From Algoriphagus ratkowskyi (GTDB lineage Bacteria > Bacteroidota > Bacteroidia > Cytophagales > Cyclobacteriaceae), in NCBI RefSeq assembly GCF_002150505.1, contig NZ_MSSV01000003.1:124001-188000 (forward strand): DNA of 64,000 nt, in the 5' to 3' direction. The notes beneath the pieces are model-generated. The model worked only from the letters and a program-made list of their open reading frames with translations, had not been told where the DNA came from and did not search any database. Of this stretch, positions 45,886 to 54,933 are shown piece after piece. Each line of letters begins with the position of its first letter. Within the stretch, counting starts at the first letter, position 1. A program made the translations under genes and the position numbers.

Positions 45886-46299
45886 ATGAACCATCAGTTG
45901 AAAATATCTTGTCAAACCACTGCCCTCTCTGAGTTGCGTGTCTTTTTAAAAAAGACCCTTGCAAAATTGCAGTTGACTGACATCGACCAACTCCAGATCA
46001 CATTGGCGGTGGAAGAGGTATGTGCAAATCTGATTATTCATTCACATCAATGCAACGCACTTGATTACATTCAACTTAAAGTCAAACAACATCCGGGAAA
46101 ATTGATTTTCGAAATTTCCGATAAAGGCAAAGCGTTCAACATGCTAGATTATGAAGTTCCAGACCTCGATAAAGTGAAAGGAGAAAAGAGAAAAGGAGGT
46201 TTAGGCATAATTTTGGTGAAGAAGATTATGGATGAAATCGAATTTGAATCGAGCAAAGGCACAAATACCTGCCGCTTAATCAAATGGTTCCACTCCTAA
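45886..46299 (+). CDS. Anti-sigma-factor-type serine kinase (RsbW-like, HATPase_c)
   Basis: 137 residues, GHKL ATPase fold. N-box with E43 and N48 (AVEEVCANLIIHSH), G1 box ISDKGKAF (D79, G81), G2 box KGGLGIILVKKIMDEIEF. All motifs needed for kinase activity are there. It should phosphorylate the STAS protein and, when released from it, bind a third partner. The usual partner of RsbW is an alternative sigma factor, but none is encoded nearby. It starts one base after the STAS stop codon. Confidence 0.92.
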   Translation: MNHQLKISCQTTALSELRVFLKKTLAKLQLTDIDQLQITLAVEEVCANLIIHSHQCNALDYIQLKVKQHPGKLIFEISDKGKAFNMLDYEVPDLDKVKGEKRKGGLGIILVKKIMDEIEFESSKGTNTCRLIKWFHS

Positions 46300-46345
46300 T
46301 TCTTGTTAAATGCTTAGTATTCGGGACATTTGACTTTAAATCCTA

Positions 46346-46353
46346 ATAAATTT
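46346..46353 (+). promoter_or_regulatory. Candidate -7 element for the parvulin operon
   Basis: TAAATTTG matches TAnnTTTG exactly and lies 33 bp before the ATG at 46387. A TTTG at 46328-46331 is closer (14 bp) than the usual 19. It supports the start at 46387 rather than the upstream TTG at 46330. Confidence 0.35.
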
Positions 46354-46386
46354 GTAAAATTGCATTCCAATTCTGCCATTTCATAC

Positions 46387-48387
46387 ATGACAAACCGAAC
46401 CATTTCGGCACTTCTATTTACCATCCTCCTAGCATTTGAGTTTTCCATCCCCGCGATGGCTTTTGTTCAAACATCGGGACAGGACGACCCTTTATTGACT
46501 TTAGGAACTAAGCCTGTGAATAAGGATGAGTTAATTTATTTACTTTCTAAGGGAAGTAAGTCTGAACCTGGCACTCCCGGGATGTCCAGAGAAGAGTTTA
46601 ATGAAAATGTCAACCTCTTCATCAATTACAAACTAAAAGTACATGAGGCAGAAGCGCAAGGGCTTGATCTATCTGAGGAATTTCGTAGAGAGTTCGAATC
46701 CTTCCGAGAGAACCTTAAAGCTCCATTTCTTATCCGAAATTCTTTGGAAGAAGGTGAGTTAAGAAAAGCCTATTCCAGAATGCAGGAGATTATACGCGCC
46801 AGCCATATTCTCCTTCAATTCCCCCCTAATTCCAGTACTGAAGATAGTCTTTCTGTTTTAAGAATGGCCCTGAAAATCGAAGAAGACATTAAAGCTGGTG
46901 GTAGTATAAATGAATTAGCTGTAACCTATTCAGATGATCCATCAGCACAAGTCAACAAAGGAGATCTAGGATATTTTACAGCACTTCAAATGGTTCAGCC
47001 TTTTGAAGATGCAGCATTCGCTCTTCAGCCTGGGCAAGTATCAGATCCAGTCCTTACCAATTTCGGTTATCATATTATAAATGTAAAAGATCGTCAACCT
47101 AATCCTGGGCAGGTGCGTGTTTCACATATACTAATTCGCATTAATGAAAGTGAGGCAAACGGAGAAGATCTCGCTAAGCGCAAAGTCGCAGATATTTACA
47201 CAGAGATTCAGAAAGAAAGTACCATATGGGAGGACATAGTAAAAAATTACTCTGAAGACCCAGCAAGTAGTCTAAAAGGAGGAATGTTGCCTTGGTTTAC
47301 TGTTGGATCGATGATTCCTGAATTTGAAATGGCGGCGTTTTCCCTGACAGAAATAGGTGAAGTATCTCCACCTATTCAAACTCGCTATGGTTATCATATT
47401 TTGAGATTGGAGGAAAAAAGACCCATAGAAAGTTTTGAATTAATGGAGGAGAATATCCGATCCAGTATTTTAAGAGACTCTCGCTCTACCATGATTCAGT
47501 CCCAAGTGATGGCAATCCAGAAGTCTCGATACAATTTCGATGAAAATGAGACAAATGTTGCGAAATTGAAAGCTGAATTAAATACAACTACCAAGGCTGG
47601 ATTTGCTCAGGTCTTGACTTCAAAAGATTTAAATAGTGACCAACTTTTTACCCTTCTTGGAAAAAGCTATGTCGTTCAGGATCTAGCTGACTATATGGCT
47701 GAAGAGGAAATCAACCTTAGAAGTAAGGCTGGAACATTTGACGCATGGTATGAGCGTTTTATGGCTGCCGAGCTAAACAAAGCAGAAGAAGCTGATTTGG
47801 CAGCAAACAACAAAGAGTATCGTATGTTGCTGAAAGAATACCGTGATGGCATTTTGCTTTTCTCACTCATGAATGAAGAGGTATGGCAAAAAGGCTTAAT
47901 GGATTCGGTGGCTCAAAAGGTTTATTTCGAGAAAAATATTCAGAACTACCAGTGGAAAAACAGAGTAAATGCTGCTATCATCAAAGTTCTTGACATGACT
48001 CAGTTAAGTGCGGCACGAGCATTACTTGAAGGCAAGCCTCTTTCGGATGAGCTGATAACTTCCTTTGAAAATAGCTATCAAACTAGTAATTCCTTGGTTT
48101 TTCAAACTGAATCTGGCAATTTTGAGTATAGCGATAACCCAGTTTTATCCAAGGCAGATATCAATAAAAGCTATCAAGAATTGGAAGTAAACGGGCATTT
48201 GCACATTGTACTCATTGGAGAAAAAACCAAAGCCGGACCAAAGAAATTTGAAGAAACAAGAGGTTTTGTCATTCGAGATTATCAGGAATATTTGGATAAA
48301 ACCCTAGTGGAATCTCTTAGAAAAAAGTATCCTGTAAAAATTAACCCTAAAGTTAAAGAGGAAACTTTCATTGCTTTGAATCAATAA
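46387..48387 (+). CDS. Periplasmic parvulin-type peptidyl-prolyl isomerase
   Basis: 666 residues from the ATG at 46387, which gives a signal peptide (ALLFTILLAFEFSIPAMAF). An N-terminal helical chaperone-like part is followed by two parvulin domains: the first at about residue 135 (ASHILLQFPP, then GDLGYFTALQMVQPFEDAAF and FGYHIINVKD), the second at about 245 (VSHILIRINE, GGMLPWFTVGSMIPEFEMAAF, YGYHILRLEE). The last 280 residues are helical and unfamiliar. It should assist folding of outer-membrane or secreted proteins. It lies 55 bp upstream of a second parvulin gene. Confidence 0.88.
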   Translation: MTNRTISALLFTILLAFEFSIPAMAFVQTSGQDDPLLTLGTKPVNKDELIYLLSKGSKSEPGTPGMSREEFNENVNLFINYKLKVHEAEAQGLDLSEEFRREFESFRENLKAPFLIRNSLEEGELRKAYSRMQEIIRASHILLQFPPNSSTEDSLSVLRMALKIEEDIKAGGSINELAVTYSDDPSAQVNKGDLGYFTALQMVQPFEDAAFALQPGQVSDPVLTNFGYHIINVKDRQPNPGQVRVSHILIRINESEANGEDLAKRKVADIYTEIQKESTIWEDIVKNYSEDPASSLKGGMLPWFTVGSMIPEFEMAAFSLTEIGEVSPPIQTRYGYHILRLEEKRPIESFELMEENIRSSILRDSRSTMIQSQVMAIQKSRYNFDENETNVAKLKAELNTTTKAGFAQVLTSKDLNSDQLFTLLGKSYVVQDLADYMAEEEINLRSKAGTFDAWYERFMAAELNKAEEADLAANNKEYRMLLKEYRDGILLFSLMNEEVWQKGLMDSVAQKVYFEKNIQNYQWKNRVNAAIIKVLDMTQLSAARALLEGKPLSDELITSFENSYQTSNSLVFQTESGNFEYSDNPVLSKADINKSYQELEVNGHLHIVLIGEKTKAGPKKFEETRGFVIRDYQEYLDKTLVESLRKKYPVKINPKVKEETFIALNQ

Positions 48388-48442
48388 TAATTCACAAAAG
48401 AAAACCTTCTACTCAGTAGTTGTTAATGAAGGATAAATACCC

Positions 48443-49807
48443 ATGAAATTACTAAACCGATTTACATTTACTCTTATCTCCAGCTTGCTGATCACCGCAT
48501 CATATGCTCAAGAAACCCCGCCAACGGGCCAAGTTCTTGATAAAATCGTGGCAAAGGTGGACAATTACATCCTACTAGAATCCGATGTGCAAAAAGCGTA
48601 CATGGAAGCTTTAGCTCAATATCAGCAAGGTCAAGTGAGTCCTTCTCGCTGTGAGGTTTTTGAATCCTTGATGATTAATAAATTGATGGTCGCAAAAGCA
48701 GAAGTAGATTCGATTATGGTCACTGATGCAGAAGTTATGCTTCAGACAGACCAACGTTTCAATATGGTCATGCAGCAATTTGGAGGAGATGAAACCACAC
48801 TGGTAGAGGCTTATGGCAAAACCTCTGATCAGCTTAAAGCAGAAATTGAAGACGTCATAAGAGAGCAATTAATTGTGACACGTATGAGAGGCCAGATTAC
48901 CGAAGGTTTGACAGTTTCTCCAAATGACGTGCGTCAGTTCTACAATAGTATTCCTAGAGATTCCTTGCCTTTATTTACCTCAGAAGCTACAGTAGGCCAA
49001 ATCGTCATAAAACCTAAAGTAAATCCTCAAACTAAGCAGAATCTATATGATCAGCTCCTGCAGTTCAAAAAGGATGTAGGCGAAGGCAATTCGGATTTTG
49101 CAGTTCTAGCTAGAAAATATTCTGAAGACCCTGGGTCAGCTGTAAATGGTGGAGATCTTGGTTTTTCTTCCAAAGGCCAAATGGTGCCGCAATATGAAAG
49201 TGCCGCGTTGGGATTAAAACAAGGAGAGATCTCTGATCCAGTAGAAAGTGATTATGGATTCCACATGATTCAACTATTAGAAATCAAAGGAAATACCTAC
49301 AACACAAGACACATCCTTATGTCCCCAAAAGCTACAGAAGATGATGTGAAGCAATCCGTACGATTCCTTGATAGCTTGAGAACAGAGATAGTTGCAGGAA
49401 GATTGGATTTTGCCAAAGCTGCCAAAGACTTCTCGGACGATAGAGGTACTTCAGATAATGGCGGTTTCTTCACAGACCCTTCAACTAATTCTAGCCGTCT
49501 ATCTTTACGAACGCTTGAAGATCCTTTACTATTCTTTATGATAGATACCATGAAGGTTGGCGATATCACTCTACCAATGGAGTTTGATGATCCTAGAGAA
49601 GGAAAGAAGGTTCGAATGCTTTATTACAAGGCGAAATACCCAGCTCATAGAGCTAACATGGAAGATGATTATGAAAAGCTAAAAGCAGCCACACTTCGCA
49701 AAAAAGAGGAAGAAATACTAAGTAAATGGTTTATTACAGCCAAAGAGGATATATTCATTGACCTCGATCCTGCATATGATCGATGTAATGCACTGGCAGG
49801 AAAGTAA
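48443..49807 (+). CDS. SurA-like periplasmic peptidyl-prolyl isomerase
   Basis: 454 residues with a signal peptide ending ITASYAQ. N-terminal SurA_N-like helices (KIVAKVDNYILLESDVQKAYMEALAQ), a well preserved parvulin domain (VGQIVIKPKV...GGDLGFSSKGQMVPQYESAALGL...YGFHMIQLLE) and a second, divergent one (TRHILMSPKA...DNGGFF). SurA delivers barrel proteins to BamA in other bacteria. With the preceding gene this makes a two-gene periplasmic folding unit. Confidence 0.9.
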   Translation: MKLLNRFTFTLISSLLITASYAQETPPTGQVLDKIVAKVDNYILLESDVQKAYMEALAQYQQGQVSPSRCEVFESLMINKLMVAKAEVDSIMVTDAEVMLQTDQRFNMVMQQFGGDETTLVEAYGKTSDQLKAEIEDVIREQLIVTRMRGQITEGLTVSPNDVRQFYNSIPRDSLPLFTSEATVGQIVIKPKVNPQTKQNLYDQLLQFKKDVGEGNSDFAVLARKYSEDPGSAVNGGDLGFSSKGQMVPQYESAALGLKQGEISDPVESDYGFHMIQLLEIKGNTYNTRHILMSPKATEDDVKQSVRFLDSLRTEIVAGRLDFAKAAKDFSDDRGTSDNGGFFTDPSTNSSRLSLRTLEDPLLFFMIDTMKVGDITLPMEFDDPREGKKVRMLYYKAKYPAHRANMEDDYEKLKAATLRKKEEEILSKWFITAKEDIFIDLDPAYDRCNALAGK

Positions 49808-49848
49808 CAAAAAATGCCCGAGAGAAATCTCGGGCATTTTTTGTTACT
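49803..49848. terminator. Bidirectional terminator with perfect 21-bp stem
   Basis: 49803-49823 and 49828-49848 are exact reverse complements with a four-base GAAA loop. A-tract and T-tract are inside the stem, so it works in both directions, and the stop codon of the SurA-like gene (49805-49807) lies within the left arm. The minus-strand small protein gene ends at 49868. Confidence 0.9.
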
Positions 49849-49867
49849 AGAAAGACATTTGATTCTG

Positions 49868-50188
49868 CTATTTTTTCTTCGCAAATAGTGCTTGAAAAGC
49901 TAACGCGATTTGTTTCAAACCATCTTTGAATAAACCTTTAGATTCCTGGAAATTTGGTTTAAAATCATCCGTACGCTCTTTAAATTCCTTCTCCAAGATT
50001 TCCTTGCCTTTTTTAAACTCCGCCTCAAGCGTTGTCTTATTATCTTTCAAGTCCTTAATTTTCTTTTCGATTTCATCCTTCGCATCCATTCCCGCATCAG
50101 CACCCTTTTTGACCAGCTCTTCGATTTTATCACCGATTTCCTTAAGTACTTTTTCAATATCTTGAGTAGTAGATTTCTTTTCGGTCAT
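49868..50188 (-). CDS. Small highly charged helical protein
   Basis: 106 residues, almost a quarter lysine and many Glu/Asp, with heptad-like spacing throughout (KVLKEIGDKIEELVKKG, KDEIEKKIKDLKDNKTTLEAEFKKGKEILEKEF). Predicted to be an extended coiled coil, cytoplasmic, with a basic tail ending FAKKK. No family recognised. The strong terminator beyond its stop and the in-frame structure support a real gene. Function unknown. Confidence 0.65.
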   Translation of the reverse strand: MTEKKSTTQDIEKVLKEIGDKIEELVKKGADAGMDAKDEIEKKIKDLKDNKTTLEAEFKKGKEILEKEFKERTDDFKPNFQESKGLFKDGLKQIALAFQALFAKKK

Positions 50189-50280
50189 GACTGAAATTAT
50201 TTAGATGAAATGTTATGCCTTAAGTTAAATACTTTTTCTTGAATGCCACTTTTCTCAAACAAAAAATGAATTAGAAAACT

Positions 50281-52074
50281 CTAATTATCAATTGATTCTC
50301 CTGCCTGCGTCTGCTTTTCATATAACTCAGCATAAACTCCTTTCTGTTTCATTAAGGATATATGATTTCCTCTTTCAATGACTTTTCCATCATCCAAAAC
50401 AATAATCTGATCAGCTAGCTTTGCAGAGGATACTCTATGGGATATTATAATCGAGGTGCGGTTTTGCATGATATTCTTAAGCGCAGTCAAAATAACATTC
50501 TCAGTTTTAGTATCAACTGCCGAAAGGCAATCATCCAGAATAAGAATCTTTGGTTCCTTAGCGATAGCTCGTGCAATAGATACTCGCTGCTTCTGCCCAC
50601 CAGACAGTGTTATTCCACGCTCTCCGAGCATGGTTTCAAACCCTTTCGGAAAATCCACAATATTCTGATAAACGTCGGCATCTTTTGCCGCTTGTTCAAT
50701 GATCTCAGGATCTGATTCTTTTAATCCGAATGCAATATTATTCCCAATGCTATCTGAAAACAAGAAAACATCCTGAGGCACATACCCTATTTGTCTGCGA
50801 AGATCGGATATAGAGAACGCATCAATCGATTTCCCATCAATTTTGATCACACCGCTAGTAGGGTCATACATCCGCATCAATAAATTTGCGATGGTAGATT
50901 TTCCTGAACCAGTGGTACCTATAATCCCTAGCGTCTGCCCTTCTTTAATCTGAAAACTAACTTCTTTTAATGCGTGAATACCCGAATCCGGATAAACAAA
51001 AGACACATTCTCTACATCAACCGTTCCACGGATATCTGCTTTGATTTCTTCGGTACTCAGAATGTCATTCTTCTCATCCAAAAATTCATTAATCCTAGTC
51101 TGTGAAGCTGCTGCACGTTGAACAATACTCGTTACCCATCCTAGGGAAGTCACTGGCCAAGTGAGTATGTTAACGTATAATATAAATTCTGCTATTACTC
51201 CATATCCTATCTCTCCACTGATCACTTGCAAGCCACCTACGTACACAGTAATAATCGTAGATATTCCTACCAATCCCATTATAATAGGAAAAAACAGCGA
51301 ATTAACTTTTGTTAAGCGTATAGATTTGACTTTGTAATCCTCACTAGCTGTAGCAAAATCATTTGCACTGTCACTCTCTCTGACGAAAGCCTTGAGCACT
51401 CGAATCCCCGAAAATGCTTCTTGAACAAAAGTGCTCAATTCACTTAAGCTCCGCTGAATTTTCTCAGAGCGTTCATTGATCATATTATTCACATAATAAA
51501 TGCTCAATGAAAGTACTGGAAGTGGCAGAAGGGCATAAAACGTCAACATGGGATTGACGGTGATCATATAAGTAATCACCAATGGAAAAAGAATCAGTAG
51601 ATTCAAGCCATACATAATTGCTGGCCCGAGATACATTCTCACGCGACTAACATCTTCAGTGATTCTAGCCATCAAATCTCCAGTACTATTCCTCCTATAA
51701 AAGCTTAAAGGAAGATTTTGGTAGTGGTCAAAAATCTCATTCTTAATGTCGTACTCCACTTTCCTGGACATGATGATTAGCGTCTGCCGAATGAAAAACA
51801 AGAAAATCCCCCTCAGCAAAGCCATGACAAGAATCAAGCAACCAAAGACCACAACGAATTTTAAAAATATATTCTGTGCCTGATCACCCATACCGCCCTG
51901 TGCTAAAGGCCTATAAATCGATAAACTTTCAACCACATAATCTATTGCAAGTCGCACTAATTGCGCAGGAATAATCACGAAAATATTTGAGATAACAGTA
52001 AATACTATCCCCAAAAGGATCAAGCCCTTGTATTTGTACAAATACTTGTTGAGTCGCCAAAGTGGTTTCACCAA
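50281..52074 (-). CDS. ABC exporter, MsbA/MdlA-like half transporter
   Basis: 597 residues. Six membrane helices (about 15-320), then an ATPase domain with Walker A GTTGSGKST, Q-loop YVPQDVFLFSD, signature LSGGQKQR, Walker B ILILDDCLSAVD and an H-loop His in IIISHRVSS. The residue after the Walker B Asp is Asp rather than the usual catalytic Glu, as in the degenerate half of heterodimeric exporters such as MdlA; no partner gene is next to it. Transport substrate (lipid, drug or peptide) is not visible. Confidence 0.9.
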   Translation of the reverse strand: MVKPLWRLNKYLYKYKGLILLGIVFTVISNIFVIIPAQLVRLAIDYVVESLSIYRPLAQGGMGDQAQNIFLKFVVVFGCLILVMALLRGIFLFFIRQTLIIMSRKVEYDIKNEIFDHYQNLPLSFYRRNSTGDLMARITEDVSRVRMYLGPAIMYGLNLLILFPLVITYMITVNPMLTFYALLPLPVLSLSIYYVNNMINERSEKIQRSLSELSTFVQEAFSGIRVLKAFVRESDSANDFATASEDYKVKSIRLTKVNSLFFPIIMGLVGISTIITVYVGGLQVISGEIGYGVIAEFILYVNILTWPVTSLGWVTSIVQRAAASQTRINEFLDEKNDILSTEEIKADIRGTVDVENVSFVYPDSGIHALKEVSFQIKEGQTLGIIGTTGSGKSTIANLLMRMYDPTSGVIKIDGKSIDAFSISDLRRQIGYVPQDVFLFSDSIGNNIAFGLKESDPEIIEQAAKDADVYQNIVDFPKGFETMLGERGITLSGGQKQRVSIARAIAKEPKILILDDCLSAVDTKTENVILTALKNIMQNRTSIIISHRVSSAKLADQIIVLDDGKVIERGNHISLMKQKGVYAELYEKQTQAGESIDN

Positions 52075-52127
52075 ATAAAAATTTTAATATGTAGAAATTA
52101 GATTAGTAAAACGGGGTACATTAATGC

Positions 52128-52157
52128 TTTGAAGGCCAATAAAAGTATTTAATTTTG
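52128..52157 (+). promoter_or_regulatory. Bacteroidota-type promoter for leucine dehydrogenase
   Basis: TTTG (52128-52131), 18 bases, then TAATTTTG (52150-52157). Both elements match the consensus. The gene starts 60 bp downstream. Confidence 0.65.
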
Positions 52158-52217
52158 TATCGGCTATTATTAGCAAGGAGTACCCAAATATAACACATTC
52201 TAAAAAGCTAAGTTCAC

Positions 52218-53318
52218 ATGTTAGAGATTAAAGCAACCGAAACAGTACGTGAGGGTTCAATCTTTGGCCAAATCACCACGATGGATCACGAACAATTAGT
52301 GATCTGTCATGATGAAGCAACCGGCCTAAAGGCATTGATCGGAATTCACAACACCACCCTGGGCCCTGCATTGGGAGGTACCCGAATGTGGCCCTATGCT
52401 TCTGAAGAAGAAGCTATCACAGATGTTCTTCGCTTATCCAGGGGGATGACATTTAAAAATGCACTAGCCGGACTTAACCTCGGCGGTGGAAAAGCGGTGA
52501 TTTTGGGTGATCCAAAATTAAAAAATGAAGCTTACCTCAGACGTTTCGGGAGATTTGTTCAAAGTCTCGGAGGCAGGTACATTACTGCAGAGGATGTCAA
52601 CATGAACACTTCGGACATGGAATTTATTGGATTGGAAACACGTCACGTAACCGGCCTTCCTGAGGTCAAGGGTGGCGGTGGAGATCCTTCACCAGTCACA
52701 GCTTACGGCGTTTACATGGGCATGAAAGCTGCTGCAAAGAAAGCTTTTGGTTTAGAATCTTTGGAAGGAAAAAGAATCGGCGTACAAGGAGTGGGTCAGG
52801 TAGGCAAATACTTGATCGAGCACTTGGTGAAAGAAGGCGCAATCGTATTTGTCACTGATATTTTTGAAGATAAAGTTAAGGCTGTCGCAAAAGCAACTGG
52901 TGCACAGGTAGTAGACCCTAATACTATTTACGATATGGAGATGGACATCTACTCTCCATGTGCATTAGGCGCAACAATCAACGACCAAACGATCGATCGT
53001 CTGAAATGTGCTGTCATCGCAGGTGGTGCCAACAATCAATTGAAAGACGAAACTAAACATGGTCGTATGCTAATGGAAAAAGGAATAGTCTACGCACCTG
53101 ACTTCTTGATCAATGCCGGAGGCGTAATCAACGTTGGTGCTGAGTACTTTGGTGGCTACAATAGAGATACCGTTTACAAGCAAACTGAGAAAATCTACGA
53201 TACCTGTCTAGGTATTTTGAATAAATCTGAAGAGGAAAACATCCCAGCTCAGCAAGCTGCCATCGAGACAGCAAAAGCAAGAATTGAAGCTATTGGAAGA
53301 GTGAAGCTTTCTTTCTAG
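52218..53318 (+). CDS. Leucine dehydrogenase (Glu/Leu/Phe/Val dehydrogenase family)
   Basis: 366 residues, NAD-dependent reversible deamination of branched-chain amino acids, cytoplasmic. Substrate domain shows GPALGGTRMWPY and LAGLNLGGGKAVILGD with the catalytic Lys; AEDVNMNTSDMEFI follows; the Rossmann domain starts GKRIGVQGVGQVGKYLIEHL. AGGANNQL is conserved near residue 275. The GPALGGTRM signature and length separate it from hexameric Glu dehydrogenases, and Leu or Val is the likely substrate. Monocistronic, with a promoter and a terminator. Confidence 0.9.
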   Translation: MLEIKATETVREGSIFGQITTMDHEQLVICHDEATGLKALIGIHNTTLGPALGGTRMWPYASEEEAITDVLRLSRGMTFKNALAGLNLGGGKAVILGDPKLKNEAYLRRFGRFVQSLGGRYITAEDVNMNTSDMEFIGLETRHVTGLPEVKGGGGDPSPVTAYGVYMGMKAAAKKAFGLESLEGKRIGVQGVGQVGKYLIEHLVKEGAIVFVTDIFEDKVKAVAKATGAQVVDPNTIYDMEMDIYSPCALGATINDQTIDRLKCAVIAGGANNQLKDETKHGRMLMEKGIVYAPDFLINAGGVINVGAEYFGGYNRDTVYKQTEKIYDTCLGILNKSEEENIPAQQAAIETAKARIEAIGRVKLSF

Positions 53319-53337
53319 TAAACTAAATATCAGCATC

Positions 53338-53371
53338 AAAACCACCGGGAATGCCTTCCGGTGGTTTTTTT
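53338..53371 (+). terminator. Intrinsic terminator after leucine dehydrogenase
   Basis: Perfect 11-bp stem (53338-53348 with 53358-53368) and a run of seven T. Confidence 0.85.
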
Positions 53372-53408
53372 GTCTAAACCAACTAGGTGATAGGCACGTC
53401 AAATTCCC

Positions 53409-53416
53409 TATATTTG
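53409..53416 (+). promoter_or_regulatory. Candidate -7 element for the nusB-coaE cluster
   Basis: TATATTTG matches TAnnTTTG and ends 17 bp before the nusB start, which would give a leader of only about 10 nt. No TTTG at -33. Confidence 0.35.
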
Positions 53417-53433
53417 CAACTCATTTCGAAGAC

Positions 53434-54618
53434 ATGCTAAACAGAAGAATACTAAGAGTAAAAGCTTTTCAAAACTTATATGCATACGAGCAATGCAAAG
53501 GATCAAATCTCAATATTTCGAAAGATTTTATCAAATTATCTTTTGCGCCGGACTTGAATAGTATGGAAGTACAGGATAAAACTGCACTTAGCAAGGAGGC
53601 TGAGGTGGCGATTAAGCTTTTAGACCAAAATCTTATCTCTAGAGATGTGCTTAAGTCAAGTGATGCCAGTCCAAAAGTAAAGCAGGTTGTGTTGGAAGCT
53701 CTGAAAAAATTTCATGATTCCAACGAGAAAGACCATGAGTTTCTTTTAAAAAATATGGTAGTGTCTGCCGAGCGAATTCCCCAGTTGTATTTACTGGCTA
53801 TCGAGCTTCTACAAGCTTTTGCAAAACATGTAGAAAAAGAAATTGAAAAGAAGAAAAGACTTGCCGGGAACAACCCAGTGGCATTCGGGAATGAGCTTAA
53901 TCTCCCAAACAACCAAGTACTTAATTCACTTCGCGAGTCGGACTCATACAGAGCAGCTATAGCGCGAAACAATGTGAATCTAAATGATATAGAGCTGGAA
54001 ATCAAAGAATGGTTTAGAGATTATATTAAGCCATCTGAACAATATCAGGCCTACCTTCAAATAGAAAATCCTACAGTAGAGCAGGATTTCGACTTAGTTG
54101 ATGCTTTGTTGAAAAAAGTCATTTTCAAGAATGAAGTAACCTTAAACTTCTTCTCAGAAAAAGACTTAAACTGGACAGAAGACAAATCTGTAGTAAGAAG
54201 CTTAGCTTCTAAAGTATTGAAGAATGCAGCAAATCTCAATGAAGAAAATGAGAGCCAAATGCCTGAGATTGCGATGAACTGGGATGAGGATAAGGAGTTT
54301 TTTCAAAATATCTTTAACTTCACCATCGAGAATGACGCCAGTAGTAAAGCTCTTATCTCACAGAAAACTAAAAATTGGGATATTGACAGACTAGCTTTTA
54401 CTGATAAAGTGATTATATCGATGGCTATTGCGGAAATGAAAAATTTCCCAAGTATACCTGTTAAAGTGAGTATAAACGAGTATATAGATATCTCTAAAAC
54501 ATACAGCACACCGAAAAGCAAGGAATTTGTTAATGGTTTGTTAGATGTTATGGCAAAAGAGTTAACCGAAAACGGAGAAATCCGTAAGAGCGGTAGAGGA
54601 CTATTAGACAATAAATAA
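53434..54618 (+). CDS. nusB: Transcription antitermination factor NusB, extended form
   Basis: 394 residues. The start LNRRILRVKAFQNLYAYEQCKGSNLN is the NusB N-terminal helix; the matching C-terminal helices (NWDIDRLAFTDKVIISMAIAEMKNFPSIPVKVSINEYIDISKTYSTPKSKEFVNGLLDVMAKEL) lie at 310-380. About 240 residues of charged helical sequence separate the two, whereas E. coli NusB has only about 140 residues in total. Such large inserts occur in Bacteroidota NusB. First gene of a co-directional cluster through coaE. Confidence 0.88.
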   Translation: MLNRRILRVKAFQNLYAYEQCKGSNLNISKDFIKLSFAPDLNSMEVQDKTALSKEAEVAIKLLDQNLISRDVLKSSDASPKVKQVVLEALKKFHDSNEKDHEFLLKNMVVSAERIPQLYLLAIELLQAFAKHVEKEIEKKKRLAGNNPVAFGNELNLPNNQVLNSLRESDSYRAAIARNNVNLNDIELEIKEWFRDYIKPSEQYQAYLQIENPTVEQDFDLVDALLKKVIFKNEVTLNFFSEKDLNWTEDKSVVRSLASKVLKNAANLNEENESQMPEIAMNWDEDKEFFQNIFNFTIENDASSKALISQKTKNWDIDRLAFTDKVIISMAIAEMKNFPSIPVKVSINEYIDISKTYSTPKSKEFVNGLLDVMAKELTENGEIRKSGRGLLDNK

Positions 54619-54625
54619 AATAACT

Positions 54626-54928
54626 ATGAACAAGAGCAGTAATACACTCATCGCATTCCTAATAGGTGCAGGCGCGGGCGCAGCACTTGGGGTACTTTTT
54701 GCACCTGATGCAGGCACCAATACTCGAGATAGACTTTCATTTAAACTCTCTAAATACAAGACAGAACTCGAAGAATTGATCGACGATCTAATGGATGGTA
54801 AAGAGATGCACCTTAACGAAGCAAAGACTGAAGGTAAACGCGTTATCTCCGAAGCAAAAAATAAAGCAGAGAATTTACTCAGCGATGTCAACAAATTAAT
54901 AGATCAAATCAACCAAGGAAACAATTAA
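54626..54928 (+). CDS. YtxH-domain small membrane protein
   Basis: 100 residues. TLIAFLIGAGAGAALGVLFAPDAGTNTRDRLSFKLSKYKTELEELIDDL is the YtxH signature: a Gly/Ala-rich membrane helix followed by APxxGxxTR and an amphipathic coiled coil. General-stress association is known for Bacillus YtxH; no function is proved here. Lies 7 bp after nusB. Confidence 0.85.
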   Translation: MNKSSNTLIAFLIGAGAGAALGVLFAPDAGTNTRDRLSFKLSKYKTELEELIDDLMDGKEMHLNEAKTEGKRVISEAKNKAENLLSDVNKLIDQINQGNN

Positions 54929-54933
54929 TCGAT

